Counted from the stretch's first letter, positions 36,393 through 46,136 are shown. The stretch: 64,000 nucleotides of DNA from Pseudomonadota bacterium (GCA_018262235.1 JAGTRY010000009.1:1-64000), one strand, 5' to 3'. The notes: generated from the sequence alone by a model not told the origin. Numbers and translations are program-made.

Positions 36393-37117
36393 TGAAAAGT
36401 GCGGCGTGCTGTGTGCCGGGCTCCGAGGCAAACCACCACGAGCCCGCGGAGGCGCTGTCCACTCAGACCTCAGACCTCAGACCTCAGAACTGCGTCGTCC
36501 GGGAACTCGGCTTCGTCGAGTACGTGGCGACGTTCGACGCCCAGAAACGCTTCACTGCCGAACGCGGGCCGGATACGCCAGATGAACTCTGGCTGCTGCA
36601 GCATGAACCGGTCTATACGCTGGGCCTGGCGGGCAAGCCCGAGCATCTGCTGGTCGAAAGTGACGTGCCGGTGGTGAAGATCGACCGCGGTGGCCAGATC
36701 ACCTACCACGGGCCTGGCCAGGCCGTGGTCTACCTGCTGATCGATCTGGCGCGTCGCAACCTCAAGGTGCGCGAGCAGGTGCGCCTGATGGAGCAGGCCA
36801 TGCTTGACGTGCTGGCGGGTTACGGCATCCAGGCCGAGCGGCACGAAGGTGCGCCCGGCGTGTACGTGCAGGATGCCAAGATCGGCGCGCTGGGCCTGAA
36901 AATTTCGCGGGGCTGCAGCTACCATGGCCTGTCGCTGAACGTGGATCTGGATCTCGCCCCTTTCCTGCGCATCAACCCGTGTGGTTACGCAGGCTTGCGC
37001 AGTACCAGTCTGCGCGGCGAAGGTGTCCAGACCGATGTCGATACCGTACTGAAACGCCTGGCGAGGCGCCTGGATGAATTGCTTGAGCGCGACCATCCGA
37101 TAGCTGCAGCATCCTGA
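36392..37117 (+). CDS. lipB: Octanoyl-ACP:protein octanoyltransferase
   Basis: A 241-residue LipB that moves octanoyl from acyl carrier protein to lipoate-dependent enzymes. Motifs: [21 protein letters not shown], conserved Lys/Cys catalytic pair in [22 protein letters not shown] and [12 protein letters not shown]. The ATG at 36392 overlaps the ybeD stop by one base. The first 35 residues are not seen in typical LipB proteins and include a segment written by four tandem heptamers (36462-36489); no later ATG or GTG restores a normal N-terminus before the core. Confidence 0.94.
   Translation: MKSAACCVPGSEANHHEPAEALSTQTSDLRPQNCVVRELGFVEYVATFDAQKRFTAERGPDTPDELWLLQHEPVYTLGLAGKPEHLLVESDVPVVKIDRGGQITYHGPGQAVVYLLIDLARRNLKVREQVRLMEQAMLDVLAGYGIQAERHEGAPGVYVQDAKIGALGLKISRGCSYHGLSLNVDLDLAPFLRINPCGYAGLRSTSLRGEGVQTDVDTVLKRLARRLDELLERDHPIAAAS
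36462..36489 (+). repeat. Tandem heptamer tract in the lipB 5' coding region
   Basis: Three CTCAGAC units and a fourth CTCAGAA. Since seven is not a multiple of three, a gain or loss of one unit would shift the lipB frame upstream of the catalytic core. Confidence 0.85.
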
Positions 37118-37166
37118 CCAACAGCAGATAATCACGAATTCCCCAGACAAAAATAACCGAGAGCCG

Positions 37167-38120
37167 ATGATGACGACCGACAATCCCAACAAACTCCGTG
37201 GCGCCGACAAGACCGCACGCATCCCGATCAAGATCGTGCCGGCCGAAAAGCTGCGCAAGCCCGAGTGGATCCGCATCAAGCTGGGCACTGCCGAAGAGAC
37301 GGCACGTTTCAACGAGATCAAGGACACCCTGCGCGACCACAAACTGCACACCGTATGTGAGGAAGCCTCCTGTCCGAACATCCACGAATGCTTCGGCAAG
37401 GGCACGGCCACGTTCATGATCATGGGCGACATCTGCACGCGCCGCTGCCCCTTCTGCGACGTCGGCCACGGCCGCCCCGAGCCGCTCAATGCGGATGAGC
37501 CCAGGGAACTGGCGCAGACCATCGCCGCCATGCGTCTCAAGTACGTCGTCATTACCTCGGTGGATCGCGATGACCTGCGCGACGGTGGTGCCCAGCACTT
37601 CGTCGACTGCATCCGCGAAACCCGCAGCGCCAGCCCGCACACCAGCATCGAAGTGCTGGTCCCGGATTTCCGCGGGCGCATGGATGTTGCGCTGGCAATC
37701 TTCAACCAGGCCACGCCGGATGTGATGAACCACAACCTCGAAACCGTGCCGCGCCTCTACAAGGCCGCCCGCCCCGGTGCCGACTACGCGTATTCGCTCA
37801 AGCTCCTCAAGGAGTTCAAGGCCATGCACCCCGACGTGCCGACCAAGAGCGGCCTGATGGTGGGCCTGGGCGAGACGGATGAAGAAATCCTCGAAGTCAT
37901 GCGTGACCTGCGTGCCCATGACGTTGAAATGCTCACCATCGGCCAGTACCTGCAGCCCTCCGGTGGCCACTTGCCGGTGTTGCGCTATGTGACGCCCGAG
38001 ACCTTCAAGATGTTCGAGACCGAAGCGCTGAAGATGGGTTTCAAGAACGCTGCCTGCGGTCCGATGGTACGGTCGAGCTACTGGGCAGATCAGCAGGCGC
38101 ATGGCGCCGGCGTGGTCTGA
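37167..38120 (+). CDS. lipA: Lipoyl synthase
   Basis: A 317-residue radical SAM enzyme inserting two sulfurs into octanoyl groups. The auxiliary cluster cysteines are in [15 protein letters not shown]; the radical SAM CxxxCxxC is CTRRCPFC; the C-terminal RSSYWADQQ holds the conserved Ser that ligates the auxiliary cluster. It lies 49 bases after lipB, completing the lipoylation unit. Confidence 0.97.
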   Translation: MMTTDNPNKLRGADKTARIPIKIVPAEKLRKPEWIRIKLGTAEETARFNEIKDTLRDHKLHTVCEEASCPNIHECFGKGTATFMIMGDICTRRCPFCDVGHGRPEPLNADEPRELAQTIAAMRLKYVVITSVDRDDLRDGGAQHFVDCIRETRSASPHTSIEVLVPDFRGRMDVALAIFNQATPDVMNHNLETVPRLYKAARPGADYAYSLKLLKEFKAMHPDVPTKSGLMVGLGETDEEILEVMRDLRAHDVEMLTIGQYLQPSGGHLPVLRYVTPETFKMFETEALKMGFKNAACGPMVRSSYWADQQAHGAGVV

Positions 38121-38153
38121 CAACACGCTGTTGCTGCCATCCAGGATCAGGGG

Positions 38154-38480
38154 ATGAATCCGATGTATGCGAAGAAATTGCTGTGCCGCACGCTTGAGGC
38201 CAGCCTGCAGCAGACCGGTGGTGTCCTGCCTGCCGGCGTGGATGCCGATCCGGCCAGGTCCCAGCCCGATAGTGCGCGCATCCAGGCTGCCATCGATGCC
38301 TGTCCGGCGGGCCAGGCGGTCAAGCTGGTGAGTGCAGGCAGCAACAACGCTTTTCTGGCTGGCCTGGTGTCGCCTGCGGGAACCCGTGTGACGCAGACGA
38401 CCGCTCCGGGTTCGGCCACGCCTCTGAGCTGTCCGGACAGCCTCTTTGCGAAGTTTCCGTCGGGCATCTCGCCGATCTGA
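38154..38480 (+). pseudogene. Internally deleted GH28 (polygalacturonase)-like remnant
   Basis: A 108-codon frame. The first 70 residues (SARIQAAIDACPAGQAVKLV, NNAFLAG) read like the start of secreted GH28 pectinases, in the pattern usually followed by the beta-helix. The last 28 residues (TTAPGSATPLSCPDSLFAKF) look like the end of such enzymes. The roughly 300 or more residues that carry the catalytic Asp residues are missing, and no signal peptide is seen. I therefore read it as a gene that lost its centre by an in-frame deletion; a genuine small protein is possible. The assignment rests on memory of the family and is not certain. Confidence 0.45.
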
Positions 38481-38524
38481 GCCTAATTTGTACAGGAGCG
38501 GAACACAGCGTTCTTCCCGGTGAG

Positions 38525-39415
38525 ATGTCCAGATATCTGTTTGCCGTTCTTTTGGCGCTTTGCGCCTTGTCTACGCCTGCTGAGGCAGCGCGGTTCTGGT
38601 GCAACGAGCGCTTTCTCAATCCGGCGGGGAACCCGTTCGATGCGCAGCACCTGAAGGTCGCCCGGCGTGGCTACCTGTATGCGGTCGCTGCCGCGCTGGC
38701 CTTGCAGCAGGATAACGCGGAAGGCCGGGCTTACCATTTCGCCACGCCGGCGCGCTTGCGCGAGGTTGATCGGCCGCGCCGCGAGCGTTCCGGCTTCGAG
38801 GTCACGACCTTTGAATTGCTTGATGCGCCGGAGGGCAAGGTGCAGGAAGTCGTGATTGCGTTTGCCGGGTCCAATGATGATGTGGACTGGGACATGACCA
38901 ACTTCGGTGAAGACTTGCGCCAATACACGCAAGCCCGTCGCTACGTACGCAAGATTGCGGCCCTGCCTGCGTATCAGGGCGTTCGACTGGTGGTGACGGG
39001 GTTTTCGCTGGGCGGCGCACTGGCGGTGCATGTCACCAAGCACGCCGAAACCCGTCAGCTGGTCAGCGAAACCTGGGCGTTCAATCCCAGCCCCAAGACC
39101 TGGGTCGGGGGTCAGCTTGACCGCCGCATCTGGCTGGCGGCTGCGGCCAATGAAGGGTTGCGCATTGCGCGCAAGATCAGCATCGCACTGGTGCCCGGGG
39201 TGGCGCGGATTGGTGCACCCGTCAACCAGCGGGCAGAGGGCTTCTATCTGCTGGACGCCAATCCGGTCGTCAGTCACTATCGCTGGGTGCTGACCCGCAA
39301 TATCCTGCATGTGGCGGATCTGGCCATGCGTATTGAACAGGGCTCCGATGCCGTGACCGAACCGCTGCAGATCCTTCAGGCTTCGCGCTTCCGGCCGTGT
39401 CGTTCGGGGATTTGA
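38525..39415 (+). CDS. Exported lipase-like alpha/beta hydrolase
   Basis: A 296-residue protein with a signal peptide (cleavage after AEA, about residue 22). VVIAFAGSNDDVDWDMTNF and VTGFSLGGALAVHVTKHAETRQLV match the class 3 lipase/DUF2974-type pattern, with the nucleophile Ser in GFSLGG; a later Asp (YLLDANPVVSHYRW) and His are plausible triad members. It probably acts in the periplasm or outside the cell on an ester; substrate unknown. It begins 44 bases after the GH28-like remnant. Confidence 0.8.
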   Translation: MSRYLFAVLLALCALSTPAEAARFWCNERFLNPAGNPFDAQHLKVARRGYLYAVAAALALQQDNAEGRAYHFATPARLREVDRPRRERSGFEVTTFELLDAPEGKVQEVVIAFAGSNDDVDWDMTNFGEDLRQYTQARRYVRKIAALPAYQGVRLVVTGFSLGGALAVHVTKHAETRQLVSETWAFNPSPKTWVGGQLDRRIWLAAAANEGLRIARKISIALVPGVARIGAPVNQRAEGFYLLDANPVVSHYRWVLTRNILHVADLAMRIEQGSDAVTEPLQILQASRFRPCRSGI

Positions 39416-39608
39416 GCCGTATCCGTGCGAGAGGAAGTTGCCGTGGCTGCCTATTCCGGCGAGGATGGCGGCATACTGGGAAGCGGCGATGGGCAAGCTT
39501 TCGTTTCTGGCCTATCGTGCTAAGGTCTGTTGCCATTCGCGCGCTCTGGCACAGCCCCTCAATCAGGGCCGATGAAGAGCCCGACCTTCAACCAGGAGAG
39601 AGATCATC

Positions 39609-40058
39609 ATGACCAACGTACGCCAGATTCTGGATGCCAAGAAGAGCCAGAAGATCCATTCCGTCAGCCCGGATACCTCGATTTTTGAGGCGCTGGAGCT
39701 GATGGCCAAAAACGATATCAGCGCCGTACTGGTGCTTGAGAACGAGCGCTTGGTCGGCATCTTCACGGAGCGGGATTACGCCCGCAAGGTCATCCTGAAA
39801 GGACGCAACTCGCGTGAAACGCGGATCAGCGAATTGATGACCCAGAATCTGCTGACCATTTCGCCGAGCCAGACGGTCGAAGACGTGATGACGATCATGA
39901 CCGAGAACCGGTTCCGCCATCTGCCCGTGGTCGAACGCGGTCAGCTGATCGGGATCGTGACCATCGGGGATGCAGTGAAGACCGTGATGGATCAGCAACA
40001 GCAGACCATCAACCAGCTGTCCGGATATATCGCCGGAGACCTGGCTCCGGGGCTCTGA
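39609..40058 (+). CDS. Tandem CBS-domain protein
   Basis: A 149-residue stand-alone CBS pair (about 8-70 and 75-140) with SVSPDTSIFEALELMAKNDISAVLVLENERLVGIFTERDYARKV and ISPSQTVEDVMTIMTENRFRHLPVVERGQLIGIVTIGD. Such proteins bind adenine nucleotides and regulate partners; the partner is unknown. Ribosome site AGGAGAG. A terminator follows at once, so it is a monocistronic gene. Confidence 0.93.
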   Translation: MTNVRQILDAKKSQKIHSVSPDTSIFEALELMAKNDISAVLVLENERLVGIFTERDYARKVILKGRNSRETRISELMTQNLLTISPSQTVEDVMTIMTENRFRHLPVVERGQLIGIVTIGDAVKTVMDQQQQTINQLSGYIAGDLAPGL

Positions 40059-40079
40059 ACGCGCGGATCGCGCAAGCAG

Positions 40080-40112
40080 ACAGGCCGGCATCGCCCGGCC
40101 TGTTTTTCTTTG
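40080..40112 (+). terminator. Terminator of the CBS-domain gene
   Basis: ACAGGCCGG / CCGGCCTGT arms with a CATCGC loop followed by TTTTCTTT: a textbook rho-independent terminator. Confidence 0.93.
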
Positions 40113-40229
40113 CGGGATGCGTCTGATTCTCAGTTAGTGTTTGATTTTATTGATAAATTCATTTGCGACAGGAAAAAACCGGGTCTGATGCGGCGATAAT
40201 CCGGGCATTCTGGATTGTGTTCCCTGCTC

Positions 40230-41123
40230 ATGAGTCGCAAGAAAAACGTCGCCCTGCTGTCGGTTGCCTCCAACACCCTGCTGATCGTCCTGAAACTGTT
40301 TGCTGGTGTCATGTCCGGCTCGGTCAGCATCATTTCCGAAGCGATCCATTCGATGATGGATCTCGTTGCCGCCGTGATTGCCTTTTTTGCGGTGCGCCTG
40401 GCCGATGCGCCGCCGGATGAAGACCATCCTTACGGTCACGAGAAATTCGAAAACGTCTCGGGCGTGATTGAAGGCGCACTGATCGTTGTGGCGGCGGTAT
40501 GGATCATCATCGAGGCCGCGCAAAAGATCCTGCATCGCGAGCCGCTGGAGGCGGCAGCCTGGGGCGTGGCCGTGATGTTCATCTCGGCTCTGGCCAATAC
40601 CCTGGTGGCCAACAGGCTCTACAAGGTGGCGCGGGAGGAGCACTCCATGGCGCTGGAGGCCGACGCCTTGCACCTCAAGGCCGACGTGTACACCTCGCTG
40701 GGTGTGGGCGCCGGTCTGCTGGCGATCTGGCTGACGGGGTGGACGATCCTTGACCCGCTGGTGGCCATAGCGGTCGCGCTATTCATCCTCAAGGAAGCTT
40801 TCGAGCTGATCCGCAAGGCTTTCGCGCCGCTGATCGACACCAGCTTGCCGAAAACCGAGATGGATGCCATCCGCCAGGCCATCGATAAACATGCCGATGC
40901 ATTCATCGATTATCACGATCTGCGCGCACGCCAATCCGGCAAGATCCGGCATGTCGATCTGCATCTGACCCTGCACCGCCAGTCCACGCTGGAAGAAACC
41001 CACGCCCTGTGCGACCGCATCGAGGAAGAGATCGCCCGCGCCCTCCTGCATGCCAAGGTGCTGATCCATCCGGAGTGTTGTGCGCAGGGCTGCACATGCC
41101 CGGATTCGCGTTCAGCGGCCTGA
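40230..41123 (+). CDS. Cation diffusion facilitator family transporter
   Basis: A 297-residue CDF protein with six helices. HSMMD in TM2 and HLKAD in TM5 are the divalent-metal sites; HPYGHEKFEN lies in the first loop; the cytoplasmic C-terminal domain ends with several Cys residues (HPECCAQGCTCPD) that may bind metal. It likely exports Zn, Fe, Mn or Co by proton antiport. Start at 40230 lacks a clear ribosome site. Its last 12 bases overlap the convergent EamA gene. Confidence 0.93.
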   Translation: MSRKKNVALLSVASNTLLIVLKLFAGVMSGSVSIISEAIHSMMDLVAAVIAFFAVRLADAPPDEDHPYGHEKFENVSGVIEGALIVVAAVWIIIEAAQKILHREPLEAAAWGVAVMFISALANTLVANRLYKVAREEHSMALEADALHLKADVYTSLGVGAGLLAIWLTGWTILDPLVAIAVALFILKEAFELIRKAFAPLIDTSLPKTEMDAIRQAIDKHADAFIDYHDLRARQSGKIRHVDLHLTLHRQSTLEETHALCDRIEEEIARALLHAKVLIHPECCAQGCTCPDSRSAA

Positions 41124-42017
41124 GGGCTTCTGCCGGCTGATCAGCAACACGCCGCCGATGACCAGGATGGCGCCGAAGATCTGGATGGCGCCCAGCGACT
41201 CTCCCAGGAATACCCAACCGAACAGGATGGTCAGCACCGGGCCGAGGGTGCCGATCATCGAGGTGGGGCCGGCACCGATGCGACGCATCGCCACGCTGAC
41301 CAGCCAGATCGGCATGACCGTCGAGAGCACTGCCATGGCCAGCCCGAGACCGTGCACTTGCCAGGGCTGGATCAGGCTGGCGGCAGGGCGCATCGCGACA
41401 AACTGGGCGAGGCTGCAGACGCAGGCCACGATCGTGGCAAACGAGGCGACCCGGGTCGCGCCGAGCCGGTGGACTTCCTCGCCGCTCAGCAACAGATACA
41501 GCGCATACAGCAAGGTGCTGCCGAACACGAGCATGCTGCCCAGTGCCACATTGCTGCCGGCATGCGCGAGATTCAAGTCATGCGACACCGCGAGGGCAAT
41601 TCCGACGTAGCACAACAGCATCGGCGGATACATCGCCGGGCGGACGGGCTTGCCGAGGAAGGCGGCAGACAGGAGCACCACCAGGGTCGGGTAGATGAAC
41701 AGGATCAGGCGCTCCAGCGCAGCCGTGATGTAGCGCAGGCCGAGAAAATCCAGATAGCTCGACAGGTAATACCCGATGATCCCCAGCACCAGCAACATGC
41801 TGATATCGCGGGCCGAGAGGCGGCGCGGATCGCTGCGCGAAACACTGATGGCCATCACGATGAAGAACGGCAAGGCATAACCCATGCGCAAGGCGAGCAG
41901 GGTTTCCGCATCCACGCCGTAGCGATAGGCGAGCTTGACGAAAATCGCCTTGAACGAAAAGCACACCGCGCCCAGCACGGCATAGGCAAATCCGGACGCC
42001 TGATTCAGGGAACGCAT
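41112..42017 (-). CDS. EamA/DMT family transporter (first of two)
   Basis: A 301-residue protein with ten hydrophobic helices in two EamA repeats (AVLGAVCFSFKAIFVKLAYRYG... and GAGPTSMIGTLGPVLTILFGWVFLGESLG). These carry varied metabolites out of or into the cell. It begins one base before... the neighbouring EamA gene stop (42019) on the same strand, so the two may work as a pair or are just co-transcribed. Its 3' end overlaps the CDF gene by 12 bases. Confidence 0.9.
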   Translation of the reverse strand: MRSLNQASGFAYAVLGAVCFSFKAIFVKLAYRYGVDAETLLALRMGYALPFFIVMAISVSRSDPRRLSARDISMLLVLGIIGYYLSSYLDFLGLRYITAALERLILFIYPTLVVLLSAAFLGKPVRPAMYPPMLLCYVGIALAVSHDLNLAHAGSNVALGSMLVFGSTLLYALYLLLSGEEVHRLGATRVASFATIVACVCSLAQFVAMRPAASLIQPWQVHGLGLAMAVLSTVMPIWLVSVAMRRIGAGPTSMIGTLGPVLTILFGWVFLGESLGAIQIFGAILVIGGVLLISRQKPSGR

Positions 42018-42018
42018 G

Positions 42019-42918
42019 TCAGGTTTCCTGGGGGCGCTGGCGATTGGCGTACACCCCGTGCAGCTCGTTCAGCAACAAGGCGGCGATCACCACCGAGCCG
42101 CCTTGCAGGGTGGCCACGGTGGGCACTTCCCCCGCGCCCAGCCAGGCCCACAGCGGGCCGAGCACGGCTTCGAGTTCGGCCAGCAGGGAAACCTGGGGAG
42201 CAGACAGGCTGCGCGCAGCCACCACCATCAGCATGCAGGGCAGGCCGAGCTGGAAGCAGCCCAATGCGCCAAGAATCTGCATGTCATGCGCGGTGGCTTG
42301 CAGCGGCCAGGCAAACGGCAGCATCGCGAGCGCCGAAAAGAGGGCGCCCAGGCAGACTGCCGGTACCAGATCCACGGCATGGCCGGAACGCTTGAAGACG
42401 ATCACGTTGATGGCGGAAGCCAGAGGCACCACGAAGGCGATGCCCATGCCCAGCACGTCCCGCGTGCTACCGGCTTCGACCCCGCCCGAGAAGATCCAGG
42501 CCAGACCGCAGACGGCCAGCACGATGGCCAGCCAGGTCGCGCCGGAAATCGGTTCGCGCAGCACCATCCAGGTCAGCAATGCGGTGAGCAGTGGCGAGGC
42601 GCAACTCACCATCAGGGTGTTGCTGGTGGAGGTCAGGGTCAGCGCGATCATGAAGCAGGTGAACATGGCGCCCCACAGCAGGCCCGAGAGCAGCAGGGCA
42701 CGGCTGGGCCGGCGCAGCGAAGCCAGGGCATCCTGCCCTTGGGTGACGAGCAGGGCGAGGATCACGAAGAGTGCGCAAAAAGCACTGCGCCAGAACGTGA
42801 CCTCGAAACTGCGTGCGGCATCCAGATGCCGTGTGAGTACGCCTGCGGTGCTCCACAGCAGGGTACAGAAAACCATCAAGGCGATTGCCGCCGGGCGGCT
42901 GTATTGGCGCGTAAACAT
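42019..42918 (-). CDS. EamA/DMT family transporter (second of two)
   Basis: A 299-residue ten-helix DMT-superfamily transporter (VFCTLLWSTAGVLTRHL..., LTSTSNTLMVSCASPLLTALLTWMVLREPISG). Only moderately like the neighbouring EamA protein, so not a recent duplication. One base separates its stop from the start of that gene. The thioesterase gene lies 54 bases upstream on the same strand. Confidence 0.9.
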   Translation of the reverse strand: MFTRQYSRPAAIALMVFCTLLWSTAGVLTRHLDAARSFEVTFWRSAFCALFVILALLVTQGQDALASLRRPSRALLLSGLLWGAMFTCFMIALTLTSTSNTLMVSCASPLLTALLTWMVLREPISGATWLAIVLAVCGLAWIFSGGVEAGSTRDVLGMGIAFVVPLASAINVIVFKRSGHAVDLVPAVCLGALFSALAMLPFAWPLQATAHDMQILGALGCFQLGLPCMLMVVAARSLSAPQVSLLAELEAVLGPLWAWLGAGEVPTVATLQGGSVVIAALLLNELHGVYANRQRPQET

Positions 42919-42972
42919 CAGGAAATCCGGGCTGATGATCCTGGCGGCAGACCGGGATCGGTTAATCTCGCT

Positions 42973-43413
42973 TCAGGCCAGCAAGGCCATCACTTCGGCC
43001 TCATCCTCGACCACGGAGAATGCGGCGCGGACCTCGGGGAGAATCGGGCGGGGCAGACCGGCCCGGATGTCGATGAAGACCCAGGCTGTTTCGGCCCGCG
43101 CGATGATCTGGCGGTCTGATTCGCGCCAGAACAGGTACTGGCGCTTGCTGCTGCGCTCGCCCATGTCCGACACCCAGGTCAGCAGATTGATCGGGTCATC
43201 CAGCAAGGCCGGACGCAGGTATTCGATGAAGTGCGAACGGATCACCCAGGAGCAACGCTGCTCGAAATAGCGCGCCATCGGCCAGCCCAGCGCGGTCGTG
43301 TGGGCAATCGCGACATCCTGCATCCAGCGCAGATACTCGATGTTATTGACATGGCGATGGACGTCGATGGCTTCGGCGGGAACGGTGAAACGCTGGGAAT
43401 AGATGCGGGTCAT
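42973..43413 (-). CDS. Acyl-CoA thioesterase, 4-hydroxybenzoyl-CoA thioesterase-like
   Basis: A 146-residue hot-dog-fold protein. VPAEAIDVHRHVNNIEYLRWMQDVAIAH matches the YbgC/4HBT pattern, with the active-site Asp normally found before H(V/M)NN replaced in position by the local DVHRHVNN arrangement. It likely hydrolyses acyl-CoA esters. ATG at 43413 preferred over a GTG at 43422. Confidence 0.88.
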   Translation of the reverse strand: MTRIYSQRFTVPAEAIDVHRHVNNIEYLRWMQDVAIAHTTALGWPMARYFEQRCSWVIRSHFIEYLRPALLDDPINLLTWVSDMGERSSKRQYLFWRESDRQIIARAETAWVFIDIRAGLPRPILPEVRAAFSVVEDEAEVMALLA

Positions 43414-43500
43414 GGCAGGCACAGCTCGGTTTGGGCGGCAGGGAGCGAACGGACTGGTACCTATTCTGCCATGTTGCGGCGCAACGAGCCTTAATGCCGA

Positions 43501-44643
43501 TCAGGCGGGCAGCAGGGTGCGGAATATTTCCGGCAGCATGCAGGTCTGCAGGCTGCGCTGGGTGAACAGGAAGCGTCCGTCGCACTGGAAGCCCAGCTCC
43601 TGCCAATCCACCGCCGTATTCAGCAGCGTGATGGCGCGCTCGATGTTCATGCCCGGATGTTTCGGAAAGAGCGCCAGGATCGATCCGTCATAATTCTTGC
43701 AGTCGTGCGTGAAGAAGGGCTGGTCGCGCCGGGTCTTGCCGTTCACATAGAGGCGCGGCGCATCCGAGATGTGGTGGCGGCGTCCCCATTTCCACCAGTT
43801 GGATTCGTTGAAATCCGTCACACGGCGAGCCAGCAGGGCGTCCTTGTGCGCAGCCAGATGGGCGTTCTGCACATCGAAGAACATCCGGCGCGTGACACCG
43901 GTGTCACGCGTCTTCGAACACACGAATTCCATGTTGCCGCGCGGGTGGGTGAACAGGCTGTCCGCACCGGAAACGGCGCCCACTTTCACATCGAACAGAT
44001 CGGCAAGCGGGACCGCATAATCGTTGCGCAGGAACATCAGCTGGCCATCGACCAGCGCGAAGCTGCGTCCATCATGCAGGCGCCGGTCGAAACGATCCTT
44101 CTCGAAGCGGAAGATCGCGCAGTTCGGCACGAATTTGCCGAAGATGTTGCTGTCGCCGGTTTCGATGAAATCGGTGATCGTGCCTTGCTCGAACAGCCAG
44201 GTATTGAGCTTGCGTGCCGCAGTCAGCTTGATGAAATCGCGCGGCACGATGAAGATCAGCTCGCCGCCCGGGTTGAGGTGGCGCACGCATTTCTCGATGA
44301 AAAACAGGAACAGGTTGCTGCGCCCGTCAAAGTGATGCATCTCCAGCCGGGCGCGGGTTTCCGGCAGGATGTCCTGGAAGCGCACGTAGGGCGGATTGCC
44401 GATGATGGTGTCGAATCTTTCGGATTCGGGGTAGGCAAAGAAGTCCATCCGCAGGGCATTGGCGGGCGCGATGCGGGTGTCCAGCTCGATGGCGACACAA
44501 CCGGGTAGCGCTTGCGCGAAGGCGCCGTCACCACAGGACGGCTCCAGCACACGGCCGGAATTCCGGCGGAGTGCCAGCATTTGCGTGACGATCTGGGGCG
44601 GGGTGAAAACCTGGCCGAAATGTTCGACGGGATGAAAGCGCAT
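43501..44643 (-). CDS. DNA adenine methyltransferase-like protein (Eco57I/TaqI type), solitary
   Basis: A 380-residue protein. SAM motif I is VLEPSCGDGAF (32-42); the catalytic motif IV is NPPY (83-86), typical of N6-adenine methyltransferases of the gamma class; GQVFTPPQIVTQML before motif I is also characteristic. The C-terminal half (about 200-380) probably recognises DNA. No restriction nuclease or specificity gene is adjacent, so it appears to be an orphan enzyme. GC content is like its neighbours, which suggests long residence. Confidence 0.85.
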   Translation of the reverse strand: MRFHPVEHFGQVFTPPQIVTQMLALRRNSGRVLEPSCGDGAFAQALPGCVAIELDTRIAPANALRMDFFAYPESERFDTIIGNPPYVRFQDILPETRARLEMHHFDGRSNLFLFFIEKCVRHLNPGGELIFIVPRDFIKLTAARKLNTWLFEQGTITDFIETGDSNIFGKFVPNCAIFRFEKDRFDRRLHDGRSFALVDGQLMFLRNDYAVPLADLFDVKVGAVSGADSLFTHPRGNMEFVCSKTRDTGVTRRMFFDVQNAHLAAHKDALLARRVTDFNESNWWKWGRRHHISDAPRLYVNGKTRRDQPFFTHDCKNYDGSILALFPKHPGMNIERAITLLNTAVDWQELGFQCDGRFLFTQRSLQTCMLPEIFRTLLPA

Positions 44644-44705
44644 CGCCGTATTTTAGCGGGCTTTGCGAGACGGCCGCGGGCAAAGCTCGTTAAAATGCCG
44701 TCACC

Positions 44706-46136
44706 ATGTTCATGATGCCCTACGTCTCCCGCATCACCCGAGGTAGTTTCCCCCTCGGCGTCATCCTCATTGTCCTGAGCTGTGCCATCGTGTTTTTCGG
44801 TTTTCAGGCGGGCGACGAGAAACGCTACGAGCGGATGGACGAGTACTACGCCAGCAGCGTGCTGCCGGGTGTCGAGTTGCCGGCGTATGAAGCCTATCTG
44901 CGCAAGCAGGGCGAGACTGCTGCGCTGACCCAGCTGGAGCGCATGCGGCGTTCCCGGGCGATGTTTGCCGCATTGCACCGGATGCAGGCCGACGACACAT
45001 TCATGGGGCAGTTGCGGGCGGGCCGCATCATCACCGAAACGCATCCGCAGTTCGAGGACTGGCAGCGCGCACGGCACCAGTTCGACGCGATGGAGCAGCG
45101 CCTGTTCACCGAGCGCTTCCATTTCGACACCGCGCATCCCAGCCTGCTTACCGCCATCACCCACCAGTTCATGCACGGCGACACCGGCCACATCGTGGGC
45201 AACATGGTGGTGCTGATGCTTGTCGGTCCGGCGGTTGAAGCCCTGATCGGCACCTTGCCTTTCCTGGTGGTCTTCGTGCTTGGCGGGATCGGGGCGGCGG
45301 CTTCGCACTGGCTTGTCACGCAGGGTGCGCCGGGCGGTCTGGTCGGCGCCTCGGGGGCGATTGCTGCGGTGATGGGCGCATTTGCGGTGCTGCTCGGTAC
45401 GCGGCGGATTCCGTTTTTCTATTTTGTGTTCGTGTATTTCGACGTGATCCGCGCACCGGCCTTGCTGGCCTTGCCGATCTGGCTGATCAACGAGGCAGTG
45501 CAATTCTTCTGGCTGGGCAATTCTCATGTGGCTTACGGGGCGCACTTCGGTGGCTTGATCGTCGGCGCCCTGCTGGTCCTGCCATTGCGCAAGCGGGCCT
45601 TGCTTCGCCTGCCGCCCGAGGGAGAAGAAGCGGAGGCTGCGCCGGTCCGTCCGGGGGCCACCTTGGCCCTGCAGGAAGCCCGTCGGCTGATGACCGCCCA
45701 GCGTTTCGATGAAGCCCGTCGTGCCTATGCGCGTGCGGCCAGTCAGGCGCAGGGCGAGGTGAGTGTGCTGCGGGAATGCACCAACGTCGTCAAGCTCGCA
45801 CCGGCCAGTGCTGAATATCACGCCACGATGACCCAGGTGTTGCGCCTGCGTGGCCAGGATACCGCCACCCAGGCGCTGGTGCTGGAAAGCTTCCGGGATT
45901 ACCTGAAGCAGGCCAAGCCCTTGCCGCGGATCCTGCCGGATACGGCGCTGATCCTGATCGAGCGTTTCGGCCAGACGCGCTGCCTGCCGGAGCTGGATCG
46001 CTGCGCACGCCTCCTGCATGCCAGCGCGCCGACTTATCCGGGGCTGGCCCAGACGCTGGCCCAGGTTGTTCACATCCTGCGTGTGGCGGGCGATCCCCTG
46101 CGCGCTGTCGAGCTGGCCAAGCTCAAGGTCGGCTAG
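44706..46136 (+). CDS. Rhomboid-family intramembrane serine protease with C-terminal repeat region
   Basis: A 476-residue membrane protein. TM1 (about 17-34) is followed by a long soluble loop (about 35-145), then the rhomboid core with HGDTGHIVGNMVVLML, Ser216 in GASGAIAAVMG and His280 in YGAHFGGLIVG, the Ser-His dyad. The C-terminal 160 residues are helical and TPR-like (LQEARRLMTAQRFDEARRAYARAA). Substrates unknown. Its stop overlaps the convergent membrane protein gene by four bases. Confidence 0.9.
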   Translation: MFMMPYVSRITRGSFPLGVILIVLSCAIVFFGFQAGDEKRYERMDEYYASSVLPGVELPAYEAYLRKQGETAALTQLERMRRSRAMFAALHRMQADDTFMGQLRAGRIITETHPQFEDWQRARHQFDAMEQRLFTERFHFDTAHPSLLTAITHQFMHGDTGHIVGNMVVLMLVGPAVEALIGTLPFLVVFVLGGIGAAASHWLVTQGAPGGLVGASGAIAAVMGAFAVLLGTRRIPFFYFVFVYFDVIRAPALLALPIWLINEAVQFFWLGNSHVAYGAHFGGLIVGALLVLPLRKRALLRLPPEGEEAEAAPVRPGATLALQEARRLMTAQRFDEARRAYARAASQAQGEVSVLRECTNVVKLAPASAEYHATMTQVLRLRGQDTATQALVLESFRDYLKQAKPLPRILPDTALILIERFGQTRCLPELDRCARLLHASAPTYPGLAQTLAQVVHILRVAGDPLRAVELAKLKVG

